Assembly (NCBI GenBank): GCA_026745465.1
Contig: JACYXH010000023.1
Coordinates: 62,001-126,000 of the forward strand
Direction of reading: 5' to 3'
DNA length: 64,000 nt
Origin: Lota lota
Taxonomy: Eukaryota; Chordata; Actinopteri; Gadiformes; Lotidae
The notes beneath the pieces were generated by a model. It did no database searches. It saw only the letters and a program-made list of their open reading frames with translations, and was not told the origin of the DNA. Shown in pieces: positions 1-12,251 of the stretch. Every line of letters starts with the position of its first letter. The stretch's first letter is position 1. The position numbers were made by a program, and so were the translations under genes.

Positions 1-16
1 CTCACTCACTCACTCA

Positions 17-668
17 CCAATTGTAAATCTAGATCTTTTTTTTTAAATGGTATACAATATGTATTATTATATTTCTGTCTCTCGTCAAATTTGGAACAGT
101 CTGGTTAAATTGGAGGAGGAGAAGGCCAGTATTTCTGCTGCGCATGAAGAGACCAAAACAAGGTTAGTGTCGCTCTCTCTAATTGTAAATCTAGATCTGT
201 TATTAAAAAATGGTACACAATATGTATTATTATATTTCTGTCTCTCGTCAAATCTGGAACAGTCTGGTTAAATTGGAGGAGGAGAAGGCCAGTATTTCTG
301 CTGCGCATGAAGAGACCAAAACAAGGTTAGTGTCGCTCTCTCTAATTGTAAATCTAGATCTGTTATTAAAAAATGGTACACAATATGTATTATTATATTT
401 CTGTCTCTCGTCAAATCTGGAACAGTCTGGTTAAATTGGAGGAGGAGAAGGCCAGTATTTCTGCTGCGCATGAAGAGACCAAAACAAGGTTATTGTCGCT
501 CTCTCTATTATTGTAAATCTAGATCTGTTATAAAAAAATGGTACACAATATGTATTATTATATTTCTGTCTCTCGTCAAATTTGGAACAGTCTGGTTAAA
601 TTGGAGGAGGAGAAGGCCAGAATTTCTGCTGCGCATGAAGAGACCAAAACAAGGTTATTGTCGCTCTC
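17..668 (+). repeat. 163-bp tandem repeat carrying a coiled-coil exon
   Basis: Four units of about 163-165 bp each hold one 63-nt exon plus its intron (TGTAAATCTAGATCT and CAATATGTATTATTATAT are in each). Exon starts are spaced 163, 163 and 165 bp. The following unit (exon 751-834) is older: it keeps 21 nt, one heptad, that the four short units lack. The array may extend to the left of the window. Confidence 0.9.
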
Positions 669-1014
669 TCTATTATTGTAAATCTAGATCTATTATTAAA
701 AAATGGTACACAATGTGTATTATTATATTTTTGTATCTTGTCTGGAACAGTCTGACAGAGCTCCAAACAAGGGTACAGCAGTTGGAGGAGCAGAAAGCCA
801 GCATTTCTGCCGAGTGTGAAAATGCCAAGTCAAGGTTAGTCTCTCTCGCTCTCTCTCTCTTACATACATACATACATACATACATCTATTGTAGATATAT
901 ATATTTTTAATGGTACACAATATGTATTAATATATTTTATTCTCTTGTCAACTCTGACACAGTCGGACAGAGCTCAAAAACAAAATGGCTGCCCTTGTGA
1001 ACGGGACCATGTGA
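100..1014 (+). CDS. morc3: MORC3-like copy 0, 3' end only (coiled-coil tail exons)
   Basis: This is the tail of a gene that starts before the window. Visible exons are 100-162, 263-325, 426-488, 591-653 (63 nt each), 751-834 (84 nt) and 963-1014, which ends in TGA. Each internal exon starts after AG, ends before GTTAGT or GTTATT, and is phase 2-2, so exons can be gained or lost without a shift. They encode repeats around [11 protein letters not shown], strongly heptad-like (21 or 28 residues, exactly 3 or 4 heptads). The last exon reads RTELKNKMAALVNGTM-stop. Assignment to MORC3 rests on near-identity to the tails of copies A and A2, whose exon 1 and (in A) ATPase exons are recognisable. No ATPase or CW part is visible here. 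Use of all the repeated exons in mRNA is unproven. Confidence 0.7.
862..884. repeat. (CATA)n microsatellite
   Basis: A short tetranucleotide tract in the last intron of copy 0, next to a CT-rich run. Confidence 0.8.
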
Positions 1015-1640
1015 ACTACGAGTGCAACATCATTGAGGGGATAATGGAACAGGTCCTCAGTAACAATGGTCCTACTTCACACTAGTACCATTGACCCATG
1101 TTGGTTACTACAATTATGGATGCAGAGAGAATGTGTAAATATCATGTTTTATATAGTGAAGGGACTATCATTGGAATCTATGTTTATAAAGCAGTTTGGG
1201 GTAAACTCCCCACCTATCTCCCCTCACTGCTTTCCAGGTAGATCAATAGATACACAGGTATACAGATAACACAAGGTCACAACATTCAATGTCCTTTAGA
1301 GTCCCACGGGTGCGTTTGGATTGTGGCAAAGACAGCGTTTAGCTATGATATACCGAGCAGTTGGCTAGGCTCCAGGATGACCTTGGCCTGAAGGAGTTAG
1401 TCCCCATTCCAGCTTTATAACCTTTTTTAAAGATTTTTATGCAAATGTTTTGATTACTCTTTCGTGTTTGGTAATTTAGTGTTTTTATTGATGATAATGT
1501 TTTTATGTCTACTGTTTGTAACTGCATTGGCATTGTTAATAATGTTCTGTAATGTAGGGCACTGCTGTTAGATAGAAAAAAGTTATAGATTTTATGAAAC
1601 ATAACATACATTTTATAGGTAAGATGGGACATATGGTTTT
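1015..1640 (+). other. 3' UTR / downstream flank of copy 0
   Basis: This follows the TGA of the last exon and is nearly identical to 14827-15370 (after A) and 24480-25050 (after A2). A 67-codon open frame (1066-1269) recurs in all three, but all three are recent copies of one sequence, so this alone does not show coding. No other gene is seen up to 1780. Confidence 0.6.
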
Positions 1641-2336
1641 TTTTTTTTTTGTTTATTCATAAAGGTCAATGGCATTGAATTTATTCGGTTTGTGTGCTGA
1701 TTGTTCATAATTACAAATATGTAAAAAATGTCCTTTACTTTTCTATATCAAGTTTGTGTGTTGGCTCTTTAGTTTTTTCCAAAGCTTAGCATGCCTCATT
1801 CCCAGCTGCCCTCCCTGACCACTGATCCTTTATCGGACAAGGCAGACAACCATAGTCTGAACGATGCATTAGAGATAGGAGGGCTTTGGCTTTCCATAAG
1901 GTGTAAACATGTTTGTTATTTCTTTCACTGCACATTTACAATCATGTCACAAAAATTGAGAACCCTCAATCTTTGTGGGGTTCTCAAGACCTGTTGGTCT
2001 GAGGGGGATCTGTTGTTGGGCTGTGAGAGAAAAGAAGGGCCATTTGGGGCTGGAGACCGAGGTCTGGCAGGGAGCAGGATGAGAACAGGATGAAGGTGAA
2101 TACACATAAATGAATCGATCAACTCCTGAAGAGTAGTGGAGGGATAGAGACTGATGTTTGGCAGGGAGGGGGATTAATAACAGGATGAAGGCTAAACACA
2201 TTTATCAACAAAACGTGGGGGTCAGAGACAGGGCTCTGGGAGGGAGGGGGATAAAAACACAAAGGTGTAATCATATCTAACTGTTAAGCAATTAATACAA
2301 TCCTCAACAGAAGCCTATAGAGTCTGCATCCCTTCT

Positions 2337-2850
2337 AGGTGCACTGTGTAGGATTCTGTGGCATCTAAAGGAATGGACTTCCCTGATGGAAAATTATATT
2401 CATACGATTGTTTAAATTAGTGTATAATCTCGTGAAAGTAAGAATTGTGGTTTTGTTATCTTCAAATTAACCCTATACATCTACGTTGCGAGCGGGTCGT
2501 CTTCCGCGGAGCCCGCCATGATGCACCGCCATGTTTCTACAGTAGCCCAGAAAGGACAGAAGGCTCTAGAGAAGACGTGTTTTAGATTGTAAAGATACTA
2601 ACTATATTACTTGTAAGCTATTACCCATAGTTGACAGACTAAATACCTAATTAAAATTATAAATCTATCAAGGAATGTCATCACTTGACACTTTGCTACT
2701 AGATGCTGTCATTGACTATGACATAATTTGGAACAGTACAGGCCACCGTAGATTCGTCCAAATTATTTGGAAAGGTTAGGAGAGGGATTCAGTTGGTTGC
2801 ATTCTGAAACTTCACCGCTAGATGCCACTAAATCCTAACCACTGCACCTT
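2337..2850. mobile_element. Non-autonomous TIR DNA transposon (flank-module copy 1)
   Basis: The left end reads AGGTGCACTGTGTAGGATT and the right end is its imperfect inverse (AATCCTAACCACTGCACCTT). The match continues inward through the inverted GGCATCTA/TAGATGCC motifs. There is no transposase frame. Related copies lie at 42532-43035, 58098-58536 and 60563-61081. The superfamily is not clear from the sequence. Confidence 0.75.
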
Positions 2851-3467
2851 CAAAATGTTCTTCTCCTGTAGGGCATAGATTATGTATGATCTATCAGTCA
2901 AATGTTTATTTTTGGGTCTGAGCTGTATGAATAAACAAAATGAATTGCAGTACTTATCATCAGCTATTGTAATGTATATTTATTTATGCAACAGCATAGC
3001 CTACATGTTTAGACTAATAAGAGACATTTTAAAGTGGCAATGTGTAATATTTTAACCTGCTCGTAGCTTACGATAACCTGGACGTATCAGTATTCAATGC
3101 TGATCGATAGTTATTTCAATAATGTTAGCAATAAAATCACATACTTTAACATGTACATGCTTCAAATGAAAAATCCACAAGTAAAACGGATAGAAAAAGA
3201 AACATAGCCAGACATAACAAAAGGATATAAAGCATCAGAGACAATCAGGCATCACTGAATAGATTTGAGATGAAAGTTTATAGTATTTCATTTGGTCTTA
3301 TGAGAGGGTGGTGAGGAGCAGTATGTAGAAAAGCCTACAAAAGAAAGGGCAAGGAAAAGGTCCCATAAGGTATTGTTATTGATTACCAATCATATCTAGA
3401 CAGTCTGCAGTGCACCTACTGTAAAACTCAGATTTTACTTGTACTTTGTTAACGTTCAATTCAATTG

Positions 3468-3803
3468 TGTGGGAGTGTGTGTGGATGATGGCTGGTTTAA
3501 GCAGCCTCACCTGGCCGAGTCAGACTGATTGGAATCTGGAGCTGGGTGAGGCTGCAGACCTGTTGCACATTGAGCAATCAGTGGGCACAGGTTAAATCAG
3601 CCATCACCGCACACACTCAGGGAGAGCTCTCCTACATGTCAGCATGGAGCACTAGCGCCATGTACAATCGTACGCAACCTTTGCAATAAACCGGTCTTTC
3701 AACATCACCACCCTGTGTCCAATTGTTTGGAGGAGCCTGAGGAAAGTCACCTAGGTGGAGTATGGGAGCCACCTAGGTGGTGTGTAGCATGGACATTGCT
3801 ACA
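3468..3803 (+). mobile_element. Solo LTR (fossil)
   Basis: The segment runs from TGTGGGAG to TGCTACA and contains a polyadenylation-like CAATAAA. It is absent from the matching sites of the flank modules near 43650 and 61770, so it inserted here after, or was not shared by, those modules. A second, diverged member lies reversed at 48088-48368. No internal coding region is present. The retroelement family is not determined. Confidence 0.65.
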
Positions 3804-4507
3804 AATTTATATGGAGTTGAGATGGAGGACATTTTTAACATTTCTCTGAGTCTCACCTTCCACAACCCCAGTATATGACTCAAGTTTGGCTGGAGCTGTA
3901 ATGACTGGCGCACTAAGATGCTGGCACTCCACTCATGATGTTTATTTTAGCATCGGGCGACGATGAACAATTTACATTCTGATTTCCATTTCTGAGAGAT
4001 TCTTTGATTTAATGTAAATAAGGGCCAATAGCTTTCTTTTCATCGCTGAGAGGTCCATCTTCTATTTTATTTTGCCATCAACATCTCAACTACAATTTAC
4101 AGCAACAGTTATGTCCAAGATATGCTCACATTTATTACAATGAAAACATATTCTACTTTGTAATTTCAATAGGTCTAAAATATTCCAAGATTTAATATCT
4201 CTCAGACCATGTGACCCACTGAGGTCAAACCAGCTTTAATCAATTTTTATGGTGTAACCCTTTCATTTACAACTGGTCTTAACATGGCCCCTCCCCCTTG
4301 CTGCAGTTGTCTGCAGTCACTCAGTAACAACCAGCAGCCAAAGCCAACACTGGCCCTTCACTATACACATCCCATCACAAGTGGGAGTGTCCACCCAGAT
4401 GCTGGATAGATCAGCCTACCAGCCTACCCAGTGGACTGTAGCATCTTAGCTGATCCATCCATCCTACATCGAGGTGGACACGCCCACTTGTGATGTCACG
4501 AAGTCAC

Positions 4508-4640
4508 GGGGCGGGGCAGATTTAGAAAGGGTTTATAATGGCCAATCAGACTCACACCTGGTGGGGAAATAGGAATCCTTTAAGTTGTGATTGAGCAGGA
4601 AACTGTCAGGCTGTTCCACACTCAGTTAGTTTCAGAGAGC
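4508..4640 (+). promoter_or_regulatory. Copy A promoter / 5' UTR
   Basis: A GC box (GGGCGGGGC, 4508-4517) and a CCAAT box in NF-Y form (GGCCAATCAG, from 4540) lie 100-135 bases before the ATG at 4641. A TTTATAA string sits between them. The interferon-response-like AGTTTCAGTTTCC of A2 and B is cut down here to AGTTTCAG (4628-4635). The transcription start is not known. Confidence 0.5.
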
Positions 4641-7600
4641 ATGGCGGCTGGACAGACGGAACGCGGGGTCCCGCTGAGTACGGTAAGGTTAACATATCAT
4701 CGGTATCGATTGGTGGAATTATGCCGGTACTAATCTTAACGACATACCAGGGGCGAAATCGATCCATGATCACCGCAGAAAAGAAAGTGGGGCGTTCCGG
4801 ACGTAGCGGGCAACACTGCATTATTCCCAGAGCAACCAATGTCTTGTGTCGATAAAGTTTAAACCACACGTTTTAATGACAGTGAGCTTGTTAAAAGCAT
4901 CAGAGCACAATGTTCACCATGTTAATACCGTTGTCATATCGTTATTGTACTGCTAGTGTCAAGGCGCTGCTCCAGGGGGGAGGGGTGGGCGGATCGATCC
5001 CAAAATATCGATACTTCAGATACTACGTCTCGCTTTTGAAGATCGATTCTAGATTCAATAGGATCGATACCAGTTTCCGTTTCTCTCTTCTACGTCGAAC
5101 CCATTTCATAAAGAGTAGAACAAAAGCCAGGATACAATGAGAACGAGGCTCCATCAGTACTGAAAACAGGTTCCCGTTCAGTGGGGCATACGAGGTGGTT
5201 TCCGTTTTGTGACAAAGTCACATTCATTTTATTCCCACCAATGTCGAGCTTTGAAGGCTCTAGCCTGCGAATAAATCAGTTGAACCAATCCCATTCAGGT
5301 ATCTTTGTCATGACAGTCACCATGGTCACTGTACATGTTGTAGGACATGGCGAAGGTAACAACCTAGTTACTTTCTCACACAGTCCTCTCATTGCATCCA
5401 CAGTAAAGTGTCAGCTCCTCCGTTTTGGGACTCAGTGACTCTGTGGTCTCCTGCTGGTTATTAGGTGTTTCTGTCTACTATGTGCCTGCTTCTGTTGTGC
5501 CCCTGTCTACGCCCCTCACCTGTACACCCTGCCATTGTGTTTCCTTCCCTTTTTCCTGCTCACCTGTTCGCCATTATGCTAATTACTCAGCCTATTGATG
5601 TCCTGTGCTTTCAGTTCCTCATTGTCTGTTTGTTCTTATGTTTGCTCTTAGCTTACCTAGTGAGTTCCCTCTGCCCTGTAGTCTGCCTGCCTGCCTGCCT
5701 ATTTGATGCCTGCCTGCTGCCTGCCTGTTTGATTCCTGCCTGTTTTTTGGATTTGCCTACGGTTTTTACCTTTGCCTGCCCCTGGACTGCTCTACTGACT
5801 GTGACCTGGCCCTTTTCTTTGTGCAGATGTTTTGTGTTTTTGCATTCCTCCTGAGAAACAGGAGTTCATTTTTGTTATTGATTGAGCTGAACCCCTGCCC
5901 TGCCTCAAATAAATCCTTTGGACTTATTCTGCTTTTGGGTTCATATTTCACTGGCTTCCTGACAGTAAACTACATTCACAGACCTATAATTATCGCTATC
6001 TGTTATATGTATTGATCATTTATCTCGATAGCGGTCAGTGCTACAAGCCGATGTTTTCTTGCACTGCGGGACGTGAATATAGGTTGCTTTTGATGACATG
6101 AAGGTGTGCAGTTGTATCGCAACAGTTTCGTTTTTGGATGCAAGCTTTCTCTGAAAGAATAGCCTCATTTAGTAACCAAACAGGGAAACTACCTCAAACA
6201 TGAACGTCTCCAAAACATGGCTGTATTAAAGAATGCACACCCACTTATTCTAGTCCCCCTCATCCGCCAACTGCCATTCGCTGCACTATTTTACACTTGG
6301 ATTAAAAGGTGGAACTCCATTATAAATGAATCCTGATGTTTTGTCTTCCCACCAGCTACGCCAACAGGTCCCATTAACTCTTAAGTGAGAGTGTAGTCTG
6401 GTTTTTACTATTTAACATAATTGACAGACGTATAACCTCTTTGACAGACGTTTTTAGTCCCTTCCAATCTAAGGTCAGCCGGATCACGTTTGTTTTGGTT
6501 CCGCCACTCAGGTTGTTTCCAGTAGAGACCTATTCTGTGTAACATGCGCCTAAATATCCTTGCCCCCAGGAACATGATTGGTCAAAACTAATTTAAGGCA
6601 ACAGAATCTGAAATGCCCTGGTCACAGATTTGAGCTTGTCTAATTTGTGAGCCTACCAATGCACAAACTATATGTCCTGGTGGAGCCGGAATATCCATTC
6701 TGCAACAGGGAAAATACAGCAGGCCCAAGTCATACTGCAACTATTCAAACAAATCTATTAAACTATCAAACTTTTGTTTCTTTGCCATTATCTTAGTTAC
6801 GTATAACACATCTATCCATGAAGAGTGCTTATTATGTTCCCTGATCTCACGAAATAGAATGTCAGAACTTCAATACAAACGGAAGGAAACAATGGTCCTG
6901 GTTTTAGTCCTTGTCCAGTAAAGTTGGTTTCATATTTGATAATTGGTTGATATTCATTTTTATATTTTCAATAACTTATTTATCCACATATGAGAACATT
7001 GGTTAATAGTATTGTAATCGGAGGACGATGAGGGACAATTTACATCTTTTAATTTCCATTTCTGAGATACTTTGTTTTAATGCAAATTAGTGCCAATAGC
7101 TTTTCTATGTCAACGCTGAGGTCCAACATCCATTTTACTTTGCCATCAACATCTCAACTACAATGTACAGCAACAATTAGGTCAAAGATATGCTTGCATT
7201 TATTACAATGAAAACATATTCAACATTCTAATTTCAATGTGACGCAGAGGGGTCTAACCAACGTTACTATGTTGGGTCCCTCAAATTTGTTAATTCTTCC
7301 ATATTTCCCTTTCAGAAATATCTATTCCTTTTTTAATATTGTAAAACGCAATAGCTCTCAGACCATGTGACCCACTGAGGTCAAACCAGCTTTAATCTGT
7401 CCTTGTGGTGTAATCCCTTTAATTTATAATTGCATAATTGCAACATTCCATATAATTTTCTTTCTTCTTTCACTGTGAATATTGATGTCTGTGGGTCATT
7501 TAAGAGCTCTTTGAGCTATGTATACTGCTCAAAAAAATAAAGGGAACACTTGGAGTTACATTGTGTTGTTTAAGTGTTCCCTTTATTTTTATGAGCAGTA

Positions 7601-10600
7601 TATTTAGCAATATTCAGAAAGGAATATACATTTTCGAAAGGGAAATATGGAACATTTTAAAGTTGTAAATTGTTTCTGATGCAGACTATTGGGCAGTGGT
7701 CACTGATCCAGAGAGAGGACACCAGAGGCAGAGTAGTTTGGGGTTTGATTCTAAAGGTCTTAAGTGGAGCAAGCTTGTCATTAATGCAGGACAATTCATG
7801 AGAAAAGTGTTGAGCGGAGTCTGGGTCTGGCATAGAAGAGGTTCATTCAACTCTTGAATTCTGTAAATCATTGAGAAAGTCCCGGTCATTTTAGTTTTTA
7901 AAAATGTATTTTAGGATTGTTTTGGTATTTCTGATGCAGACTATTGGGCAGTGGTCACTGATATCCAGAGAGAGGACACCAGAGGCAGAGTAGTTTGGGG
8001 TTTGATAGTAAGAATGAGGTCTAGCAGTGTGGATTCATCAGGGTTTCTCATGTTTGGTCTTCTTGGTTTGGACATGAGTTGGGATAGATTTAGTTGTAGA
8101 CAGATGTCTTATAGCTTGTCAGAGTCAACCATAGATATTGATATCAGATATTTGATCCTGATGAATGTCCCTTCCCTTGAAGTAATTTTGTGTGAATCAC
8201 CCCGGTGTTGTGTGATCACTAATGAGCGTTCTCATTTCAGCTTAACCCAAAGTATCTCCACTCCAACTCTACCAGTCACACCTGGCCCTTCAGTGCTATT
8301 GCTGAACTCATAGGTGAGTCCTCCTGTAACTTTTGGTTTATGTGGCAGCATACATTAGTTTGAGTTTTTGGTTTGTAGAAGTGTGCTTTAAGTTGCCTAG
8401 AACCGGAAATTCACTTGACATCTGACAGAAGGCTAAATGTTTTACCAGAGACCTTCACAAATGCAGAGAATTTCTTTCTTCAAAATGTCTTTCACCTAAT
8501 TACAATATAGAAGCCCTTTTATGTTTGTATATACTTGAATTGAATCGTTTTTTCGTGATATTTTCCTTAATTCTTCCCGTAGACAACGCATACGACCCTG
8601 ATGTCAATGCCAAACAGATATGGATCGATAAGACCCAGATCAAAGACCAGGAGTGTCTAACCTTCATGGATAACGGAAACAGACTCAGCTATGACATGAT
8701 GCATCGGATGCTCAGGTGATAGTTGATTATTTACAATATCAATGATTATTTATAATATCACAACATCAGGGTATTCAGTTAATTCATGACCGTGTCGAGA
8801 CGTTAGTGGTTAATGCATGAATTTATTTTCCCTTTTCCCTCATAGCTTCGGATTCAGCGACAAAAAAGCTGTGGATCAAATACAACCCATTGGAATGTAT
8901 GGCAATGGTTTCAAGTCTGGCTCAATGCGTCTGGGCCAGGATGCCATCGTTTTATCCAAATCAAAGACTGACCTGTGTGTTGGCATGCTGTCACAGACTT
9001 ACCTAAAGAAGACCGGAGCCAAGCAGATCACTGTTCCTATCATCAGCATTAAGGAACCAGAAGCAAAACAATATATCCTTTTCAGCTTGTCAAATGGGTC
9101 TCAACTGTGTTCCAGGTCCTTGCTGTTGTGTTTTGGATCACATTTATCATGAAATAAATTACTGTGGATATGTTAATTAACCAATATTTGATTCCTTGGC
9201 TAGGGCCTTATTAGGGGATATTAGTTATATTTTATTTTAGAATTCTTTGGTTCCAGATGCTCCATATATAATATCCTTGTGCCCCTGTATAGACGGAGCT
9301 AGAGAAGTAGCTAGACCTTAACTTTCACTGGCTTTCCAAAATGTAATAATATTGTTCAGTTTGGATCTGGTTTCCCCTGCTATGACACCGATGTGAAAGG
9401 GGTCTGCTGGGTCTAAAGTTAGGAGAATATCGGTTATATCCACCAGGCCTAGTAAGAACTTCCTTGACCCGAGTGACTACTCAGTGTGTTGGAGGAGCAC
9501 AAGGCCAGTCTGAGGGCCATACTGGAGCACTCACCCTTCAACACTCAGGAAGAGCTGCTTACTGAGTTCCAACACATTGAGTCCACCGGCTCCAGCACCG
9601 GGACCCGGATCATCATCTGGAACCTCCGCAGGTCTGGGTTTATCCCCATGGTTACAGGCTCATGTGAAGGACCATTAACGCTTTAAGCCCACAGGACACT
9701 AAACAGGACATTAAACAGTCTATGGTCGGCACACAAAATAAGGTTTTAGAATATTTGGGGCCAAGATAGACCTATTGAGTCCTGTAATACAAAGCGAGCA
9801 ACAATATACTGCCTGCAGACATTAAAACTATATAATATGGCCTCTTTATCCATTGACCAATTATTACAAACATCATTGATTTTACATGAAAATATCTCAT
9901 ATACAAGCAAATTATGCTAGGTAAGAGGCTTAAATAATTATTGTTATTATGACTCATTTGAACTAATCAGGGGTCCTATGACATTGGTAGGAACCCTGAA
10001 GTTTTTGTTAGGATTATTTTGCCTAATCTACATGGGCAAAAGTTGAATAAATGTGCAGACTTTAAGAACTTTTAAAATTGGTAAGGGATGCAAAGGATAG
10101 AAATTCCAACAGGCTGCCATTTCTGCATGAAACTTTGTAGACATGCACCATTCTTCATGATTGTAGGGTACGCTGCTAGGCCCTAGCAGTGGGATGGTAG
10201 CAAGCAGCTGGTAGAGGTGTGGAGTGAACACAAAACAAGAACAATGTTCAAGGAATAAGCCCACAAAGGACAGGATTTAATGGCAACCACTTAAACCATT
10301 CAGAGGGCAAAATAACCCAGCAGTATTTTCCCCTGCCACCCTACACAACCTAAGCTCTCTCCCTAAATACAAACTGACCTGCACCATTCCCAATCCTTAA
10401 GGGCTGCCTTAAAGTATTCAGAATGTACTTCTCCTAAGCTCAACATATGTCAACAAACACGACGCTAATGCATCATGTTTACATTATACATTTGCATTCA
10501 ATAATTGACCAATAAGCTTGAGAAGTGTCTTAATTTAACAGGATCCCGGCCAGAGCCCCTCTCCATTCAGCTCCACTTGGTACAGCCCAATGAGGTCTAA

Positions 10601-12209
10601 ACAGGCACACCTGTGCATGGTTAACTAGTGAGGTAGATCATGTAGCCTCCTCACAACGATGAGCAACTTTCTCGCTGCAACCCATTTGGTCAGACCATTT
10701 TGAATTAATGCAATGACCACAACGCTGCCAAACGCCCACACACAAACTGGTTGAGCACTGGTGCTCTACAGTGGTAGAGCCATTCTATATAGTGCTCTAC
10801 AGCGGTAGAGCCATTCTATATAGTGCTCTACAGCGGTAGAGCCATTCTATATAGTGCTCTACAGCGGTAGAGCCATTCTACATAGTGGTATAGCTGGTTT
10901 GAGTCTGACCTTGACCAAACATATAGTGAGACATGGCATGAAATCAACTTTTTTTTTTACTATATTTATTTTTGAGATTACTTTGTTAATGTCTAATATT
11001 GATACATATTTAGACTACATACTATATAAAGACTATTGCAAAGACATTTAACCTTGGTTCATGAATTTGTATCTGCAATCTCTATTTCTTTATTCATATT
11101 TTCATTATAGGACATCTGCAGGACATATGGAGTTTGATTTCACCACAGACCTCTATGATATCCGCATTCCCTCTGATGTCCTTAAATCAACGACTGAACC
11201 AGACCAAAGACCAGAGCGATCAGACTCGTCCGTCCCTGAGAGTGACTTCTCGTTGCGTGTAAGTAGTAGCGACCTCGGCTGACCCCATGGCACACATAAA
11301 CAGCCTGTAGTTCTGGGGGAAGACCCCACATACCGAATGCAGAAAATGGGATCAGACGTTCATGATGCACCATTAACTGTGATGAAGATATTAAGATGAC
11401 CGTATTTCTGAGACCACAGTTTAACCCTTTGGTTTAAGTATGTTAATGTTAATGTTAACATTAACAACATCCCCATTTCAGACATGGGGATTTATAAGAA
11501 AACCTGATATCTGCATTGTAAAATGATATATACTTAAGCACTTTGTAAAGACCAAATAAATCAAATGTATTTACTGATAAATACAATAAAAACATTTCTG
11601 ATGCTTGACAAGCGACTAGATTTGATTTAATGGCTTATTTGCCGTTGTGTAGTGATGTGTACTTGTATGTGTATATGAAAGGTTGTATTTCGTTTTCTAT
11701 CTATACTTATGAATGTAGGCATACTGCAGCATCCTCTACTTGAAGCCCCATTTGCAGATCAACATTCGAGGACAGAAGGTGGAGACTCAGCTCATCTCCA
11801 AGAGCCTTGCAGATAGGGAACGGTACACCTTCAAACCCAATGTTGTGGTATCCTTTTCAACAGACACACAAACCTTCCAGCTCCTTCTTGCAAAGGAAGA
11901 AACCATTTATTAGTACAGTCTCTGCATTTAACCCAGGAGCAGTGGGCTGCCACAGTGTAGCGCCCGGGAACCAACTCCAGTTTTTAGCATGCTTGTCTTG
12001 GTTATGGGAAGGCCAGGAGCTAGTGGTCTGTGGTTATGTGTTATGGTGTGGGGGAAACCAGAGCACCCAGGTTAAACACAGTGGAAAACCCTCCTGATGG
12101 AACCCAGGACCTTCTGGCTGTGAGGCAGCAGTGCTAACCACTGAGCCACCGTGTCCCCCAACATCACAACATCCATCAGAGACAGATTCTTCACAACAGT
12201 CTTCTTGAC

Positions 12210-12251
<42 letters not shown>

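Larger units (their letters stand above)
1780..4640 (+). repeat. Intergenic flank module, copy 1
   Basis: This block recurs at 41940-44910 and 60060-62730 in the same order: a GA-rich stretch (1940-2260), a TIR element, an AT-rich part, short GGCCCCTCCC repeats, then promoter and exon 1. It marks the boundary of the duplicated gene unit. This copy differs from the others by a solo LTR at 3468-3803. No protein-coding gene is seen in it. Confidence 0.85.

Noticed and set aside
1066-1269. 67-codon frame in the 3' flank, same protein in copies 0, A and A2
   Set aside because: The three sequences are almost identical DNA, so the frame carries no independent evidence. It follows the TGA of the last exon and resembles no known domain.
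4606-4869. Open minus-strand frame (87-100 codons) over exon 1 and the start of intron 1, repeated in A, A2, B and C
   Set aside because: It is antisense to exon 1, which is clearly coding on the plus strand, and it is broken by an indel in C. Its recurrence is explained by recent duplication.
5465-5854. 129-codon Leu/Cys-rich plus-strand frame
   Set aside because: It lies inside a solo LTR with CTGCCTG repeats; low-complexity frame without domain.
9073-9152. Exon 4 extended to the CAG/GTCCTT junction at 9115 with a GT-AG intron
   Set aside because: It is phase-compatible, but the donor is weak and the result adds 13 residues absent from human MORC3. The AT-AC U12 signals are complete and conserved in all three copies.
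10761-10890. CRISPR-like or other regularly spaced repeat
   Set aside because: The units are directly adjacent without spacers, in an intron of a eukaryotic gene; it is a tRNA-derived tandem repeat.
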